Origin: Archangium violaceum
GTDB taxonomy: Bacteria; Myxococcota; Myxococcia; Myxococcales; Myxococcaceae
DNA: 64,000 nucleotides
Direction: 5' to 3'
Assembly (NCBI RefSeq): GCF_016859125.1
Contig: NZ_CP069338.1
Location: 8,869,501-8,933,500, forward strand
Shown here: positions 61,370 through 64,000 of the stretch, in pieces
Layout: each line of letters opens with the position of its first letter
Position numbering within the stretch: the first letter of the stretch is position 1
Position numbers and translations under genes: made by a program
Notes under the pieces: model-generated
What the model was told of the DNA's origin: nothing
The model's input: only the letters and a program-made list of their open reading frames with translations
Databases searched by the model: none

Positions 61370-62104
61370 ATGAGCGAGACGTACGGAATAAAAGCCTACT
61401 GGGCGCACAGGCCGGAGTCCGCCGAGGAGTGCGCGCGCCGGGCGGAGATGTTCTTCCGCCTCCTTGCGGAGTGCCATCCCGACTTCGCCCCTTGGTACGA
61501 GAAGAGCAGTTCGGCACGGAAGGCGCTGCAGCTCGGCTTTGAGCCCACACTCGAGACGTTCCTGAAATTCTTCGGGCGGGAGAAGTATCAGAGCGGGAAT
61601 GATGGCTTCAGGTTCGGAGCGTGGACGGGTCGCGAGGCAGAAGACCACGGGGCAATGGTCATGCTCAGGTGCGGCTCGAAGGGAGAGGTGGCGCCGAACA
61701 GCCTCTGGCTCTTCCTGCCCAAGGAGGCCCTGGGTGAGGAGCGCGTAGTCACGGAGCCCGTCGTCTCTGGTGCTATGCGTGCCGTTGCCGTGGCCTGGGA
61801 GCCTGAGTGGGCAGTGGCGACGGCGGACGGGCTTTGGGACGAGCTCTCCGGCGGCAGTCAGCTCGGCTGCTTCGTGGGCTGGATGACGTACTTCTCGCGG
61901 GACCGGGGCGAGGTGCCTGCCCTGCCTGCGCCGGTGCGCGTAGAGGCTGTAGGCGACAAGGGCACGCTCGTCACGCTCACCCCGGAGCGACTTACCCCAA
62001 GCAATCCAGAGCACGTGGCGCTCGCTTGGCGAACGCAGCGGGCGCTTGAGGAGCGGGGGCTGTTCCGGTTGATGGTGCCGCCGGCTTCCAGGCGGAAGGC
62101 GTGA
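61370..62104 (+). CDS. Imm52-family immunity protein
   Basis: The 244-residue product opens MSETYGIKAYWAHRPESAEE and continues CARRAEMFFRLLAECHPDFA, the form of Imm52, a family that commonly sits behind Tox-REase-5 toxins. Later blocks: FGAWTGREAEDHGAMVMLRC, VAVAWEPEWAVATADGLWDE and GCFVGWMTYFSR. It has no signal peptide, so it acts in the cytoplasm to neutralise the toxin. Starts 12 bases after the toxin stop, so transcription is coupled. Confidence 0.85.
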   Translation: MSETYGIKAYWAHRPESAEECARRAEMFFRLLAECHPDFAPWYEKSSSARKALQLGFEPTLETFLKFFGREKYQSGNDGFRFGAWTGREAEDHGAMVMLRCGSKGEVAPNSLWLFLPKEALGEERVVTEPVVSGAMRAVAVAWEPEWAVATADGLWDELSGGSQLGCFVGWMTYFSRDRGEVPALPAPVRVEAVGDKGTLVTLTPERLTPSNPEHVALAWRTQRALEERGLFRLMVPPASRRKA

Positions 62105-62153
62105 CGCGGCACGCAGCCCCGGAAGAAACAGCTGGCCGTAGGAGGGGCCCAAG

Positions 62154-62695
62154 ATGGCTCGGATTGACCCGGATGACAGGAGCACCTGGCCCCCTGATGT
62201 CGCCCAGTTCGTTCAGCGGGCGGCGGCGGCGTACAGAGGAAGTGTGCAGTACGCCTATCAAATCAGGACCCCGGAGGCCGAGGAGAGCTTCCGGGGCCTG
62301 CTGCGTGGCTCCACGATTCGTGCCTACCACTGTACGCGCCTGCTTGAGCCTGAGTTCGCCGTCATTCGCGCCCAGGGGCTGAGGAAGCTCACGGTGGAGC
62401 TGCTGCGAGAGCGAATCGACAGGGCGCTCCAGTGCAAGGCCATCACGCGAGCGGAGGCCGAGCACTTCCGCAACGGGCACGCCTTCGCGATTGGCGCGGA
62501 AAAGGGCCGCGAGGGGAAGGTGTGCCTCTTCTCGTGCCGGCCGACAGCAGACGACGCCCATTCACTGGAGAACCTCCTCGGCATCTGGGGCGGAGAGGCC
62601 ATCTACTCGGCAGTGGGCACCGAGTTGTCGCTGAACATGAAGACGCGCGGGAAAATGAACCAGCCGGTTTGGGGGCGAGGAGCGGCGGGGCTCGC
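62154..62695 (+). pseudogene. Third cargo gene, truncated at its 3' end by IS4-type DNA
   Basis: From ATG 62154 about 180 residues are native: STWPPDVAQFVQRAAAAYRG, IRAYHCTRLLEPEFAVIRAQ, LRKLTVELLRERIDRALQ, FSCRPTADDAHSLENLLGIW and GGEAIYSAVGTELSL. YHCTRL and GIWGGE mark a conserved family I cannot name. After MNQPV near 62690 the open frame continues in reverse transposase DNA. The end of the native protein is lost. Confidence 0.65.
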
Positions 62696-63170
62696 GCTCC
62701 TGCGCATGCGCATCCTCCGCGGGCACTACATCCACCACCAGGCCCACCTCGGGCGCGTACACCACCAAGGACTGTCCGGGCAGGGCCGCTCCTCGGAAAC
62801 CCCTCAACGCCTTGAGCCGCTTCTCGCTGGCCGGCAGGTGATTGCCATCCAAGACTCGCACCTGGTAGCCCGCTGCCCACGGCTCTTGCTTCTTCATGGG
62901 CCGCACCACCGGCGACAGTCTCTCCGCGCTCCCTTGCACCAGCGCTCGCACCACCTGGGGCTCGGTGCGATTGACTTTGTCGTAGAGCGCCGCCAGCGAC
63001 ACGGTCAAGTCTGGGTCGGACTGCGCCGCGGCGTGCAGCGACGGCCGCAATCCCAGCGCCACCAGCCCCATCAAGTCCACTACCGAGGAGAAGAGCAGCT
63101 CTCGCGTGTACTGCCTGTCTCGCTGTGCTTCAAATACCTCGTATTCCGGGCGGTTGCGAGGTAAGGGCGC
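62696..63170 (-). pseudogene. IS4-family transposase, N-terminal fragment
   Basis: Minus-strand frame: EAQRDRQYTRELLFSSVVDL, MGLVALGLRPSLHAAAQSDP, VSLAALYDKVNRTEPQVVRA, YQVRVLDGNHLPASEKRLKA and VVYAPEVGLVVDVVPAEDAH. This is the front part of an IS4-type transposase including the first catalytic Asp (VLDGNHL). The C-terminal DDE portion is absent; no terminal repeats are visible. It cut the gene at 62154. Confidence 0.8.
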
Positions 63171-63292
63171 GATTCTGCTGGGAGTTTCGCACCGCCCGGC
63201 GCGGGTTCCTGGCCCCTCGCCCGGCAGCTCCGGGAGCACGCGAACCTCGTCGTCTCGGGGGCACTCTCGAGGAAGGCCGGACGGCCCCGGAC

Positions 63293-63601
63293 TCAGGGCT
63301 GGGGCGTGCCTGGTGGTGTGCTGTCTCGGCGGGCCTTCTTCTGCCAGGCCGCCCGGGCGATGGCGTGCGAGGACACGGGCGCGGTGAGCAGCAGGAAGAC
63401 GCACACCAGCAGGGCGCGGGATACCAGCCGTACCTCTCCCGTGCCCAGGGTCGCCAGCAGGATGGCCGCGACGCCCGGCAACACCGCCTGCCCGGCGGCG
63501 TGCAGGCGAAACAGGACGTGCGGCAGCCGGAGGATGCCCAGCACCGACAGCGTGAGGACCAGGGTGCCTCCCAGCACGAGGACGTCCGCGAGCCACTTCA
63601 C
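63293..63601 (-). CDS. mnhG: Na+/H+ antiporter subunit G (Mrp/Mnh)
   Basis: The 102-residue product has three helices: LADVLVLGGTLVLTLSVLGI, LPGVAAILLATLGTGEVRLV and VCVFLLLTAPVSSHAIARAA. The motif RLPHVLFRLHAAGQA and the APVSSHAIARAA end are typical MnhG features. GTG 63601 overlaps the mnhF stop (GTGA). MnhG is a small accessory subunit of the cation/proton antiporter complex in the inner membrane. Confidence 0.93.
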   Translation of the reverse strand: MKWLADVLVLGGTLVLTLSVLGILRLPHVLFRLHAAGQAVLPGVAAILLATLGTGEVRLVSRALLVCVFLLLTAPVSSHAIARAAWQKKARRDSTPPGTPQP

Positions 63602-63870
63602 GAGAAGGCTCCCTTCTGCCCGCGCAGGTAGCGCACCGCCACCACCGTCTGGACGAAGGCGATGAGCGCCAGCACCAGCGCCGCGTCCAGGTAGCCCTCG
63701 CTGCGCCGGTACGCGGCGAACAGGCCCAGCACCGCCACCAGCACCAGGGTGAGCGTGTCCAGCGCGAGGATGACGTCCACCGCCTCGCGACGGCGTACGG
63801 CCACCCCGACCAGTACGCCCAGCAGCCCCGTCAGCCATATCAAGCAGCTGTAGAACACCGCGTCGTGCAT
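63598..63870 (-). CDS. mnhF: Na+/H+ antiporter subunit F (Mrp/Mnh)
   Basis: The 90-residue product has three helices (CLIWLTGLLGVLVGVAVRRR, ILALDTLTLVLVAVLGLFAA, LDAALVLALIAFVQTVVAVR). DVILALDTLTL and YLDAALVLALIAF match MnhF. AGGAGGG lies 7 bases before the ATG at 63870. Stop overlaps the mnhG start. Confidence 0.93.
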   Translation of the reverse strand: MHDAVFYSCLIWLTGLLGVLVGVAVRRREAVDVILALDTLTLVLVAVLGLFAAYRRSEGYLDAALVLALIAFVQTVVAVRYLRGQKGAFS

Positions 63871-63886
63871 GCGTGCACCCTCCTGC

Positions 63887-64000
63887 TCAGGGGAAGACGG
63901 CCCGTTGGTAGCGCCGGTAGAAGTCGTCCAGCTCGCGGCGCAGGGCGTCCGGATCCGTCGCGTCCACCACGTGGAAGCGCATCACCCGGCGCTCCCAGTC
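63887..64000 (-). CDS. mnhE: Na+/H+ antiporter subunit E, C-terminal end (gene continues outside window)
   Basis: The last 37 codons are seen: RVMRFHVVDATDPDALRREL, then DDFYRRYQRAVFP and stop. This is the MnhE C-terminus (H..DAT.P..L...ID.FY.RYQR.VF). The stop is 17 bases before the mnhF start, so E-F-G form one operon read on the minus strand. Confidence 0.85.
   Translation of the reverse strand, partial: DWERRVMRFHVVDATDPDALRRELDDFYRRYQRAVFP

Noticed and set aside
63170-63292. A gene between the IS4 fragment and mnhG
   Set aside because: No start signal or motif; the 123 bases look non-coding.

Overview
The window is GC-rich throughout and reads as chromosomal DNA of a myxobacterium, most probably suborder Cystobacterineae (Archangium/Cystobacter/Melittangium-like). 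The reasons are a MYXO-CTERM sorting tail, many lipoproteins and outer-membrane barrels of unknown function, FHA, GAF, pseudokinase and very long TPR proteins, a histone-H1-like basic tail, and a RecG with a long N-terminal extension. The genus is inference. No rRNA, intact tRNA or CRISPR array is visible.

Layout. 0-24 kb is mostly core genome: the 3' end of mutL, small and exported proteins, FHA protein, greA, recG, a PAS histidine kinase divergent from a hemerythrin-like/GAF pair, an AlaX-type tRNA-editing protein, a DUF4091 glycosidase-like protein, pcm, a zinc-ribbon/thrC pair, allA, tmk, a CinA/MoaB-type protein, a cNMP-binding protein, an APC permease and asnS. 24-30 kb is disturbed. 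A 1680-bp ISAs1-like element with 31-bp inverted ends and a perfect 11-bp target duplication splits a lipoprotein serine hydrolase. Then come menB and back-to-back gene remnants. 30-46 kb holds hemerythrin, DUF1801, an arsR-SRPBCC-DoxX operon with an apparently leaderless promoter, a 1690-residue TPR protein facing a protein pseudokinase, and a five-gene minus-strand run (MFS transporter, methyltransferase, MYXO-CTERM protein, RBBP9-like hydrolase, propeller-like protein). 46-58 kb carries a VOC protein, a second MFS transporter, a Spy/CpxP-like lipoprotein, a DUF1440-type/phospholipase D pair, an orphan sensory-rhodopsin-transducer homologue and a dense set of small exported proteins and lipoproteins.

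58-63 kb is the accessory highlight. It has a 21-nt match to the 3' end of a typical tmRNA gene (a classic integrase attachment site), two integrase remnants, a truncated lipoprotein gene, a Tox-REase-5 toxin with an Imm52-type immunity gene, and a third cargo gene cut by an IS4-type transposase remnant. The window ends in an mrp/mnh cation antiporter operon (mnhG, mnhF, 3' end of mnhE, minus strand).

A recurrent palindrome (CCCTCTCCC..GGGAGAGGG, usually followed by GGGGTGAGGGTA) occurs at five places. One copy is translated inside recG and one forms the C-terminus of the pseudokinase. Several enzymes have lost canonical catalytic residues: the histidine kinase N-box Asn, the thymidylate kinase P-loop Lys, and the pseudokinase Lys and Asp.
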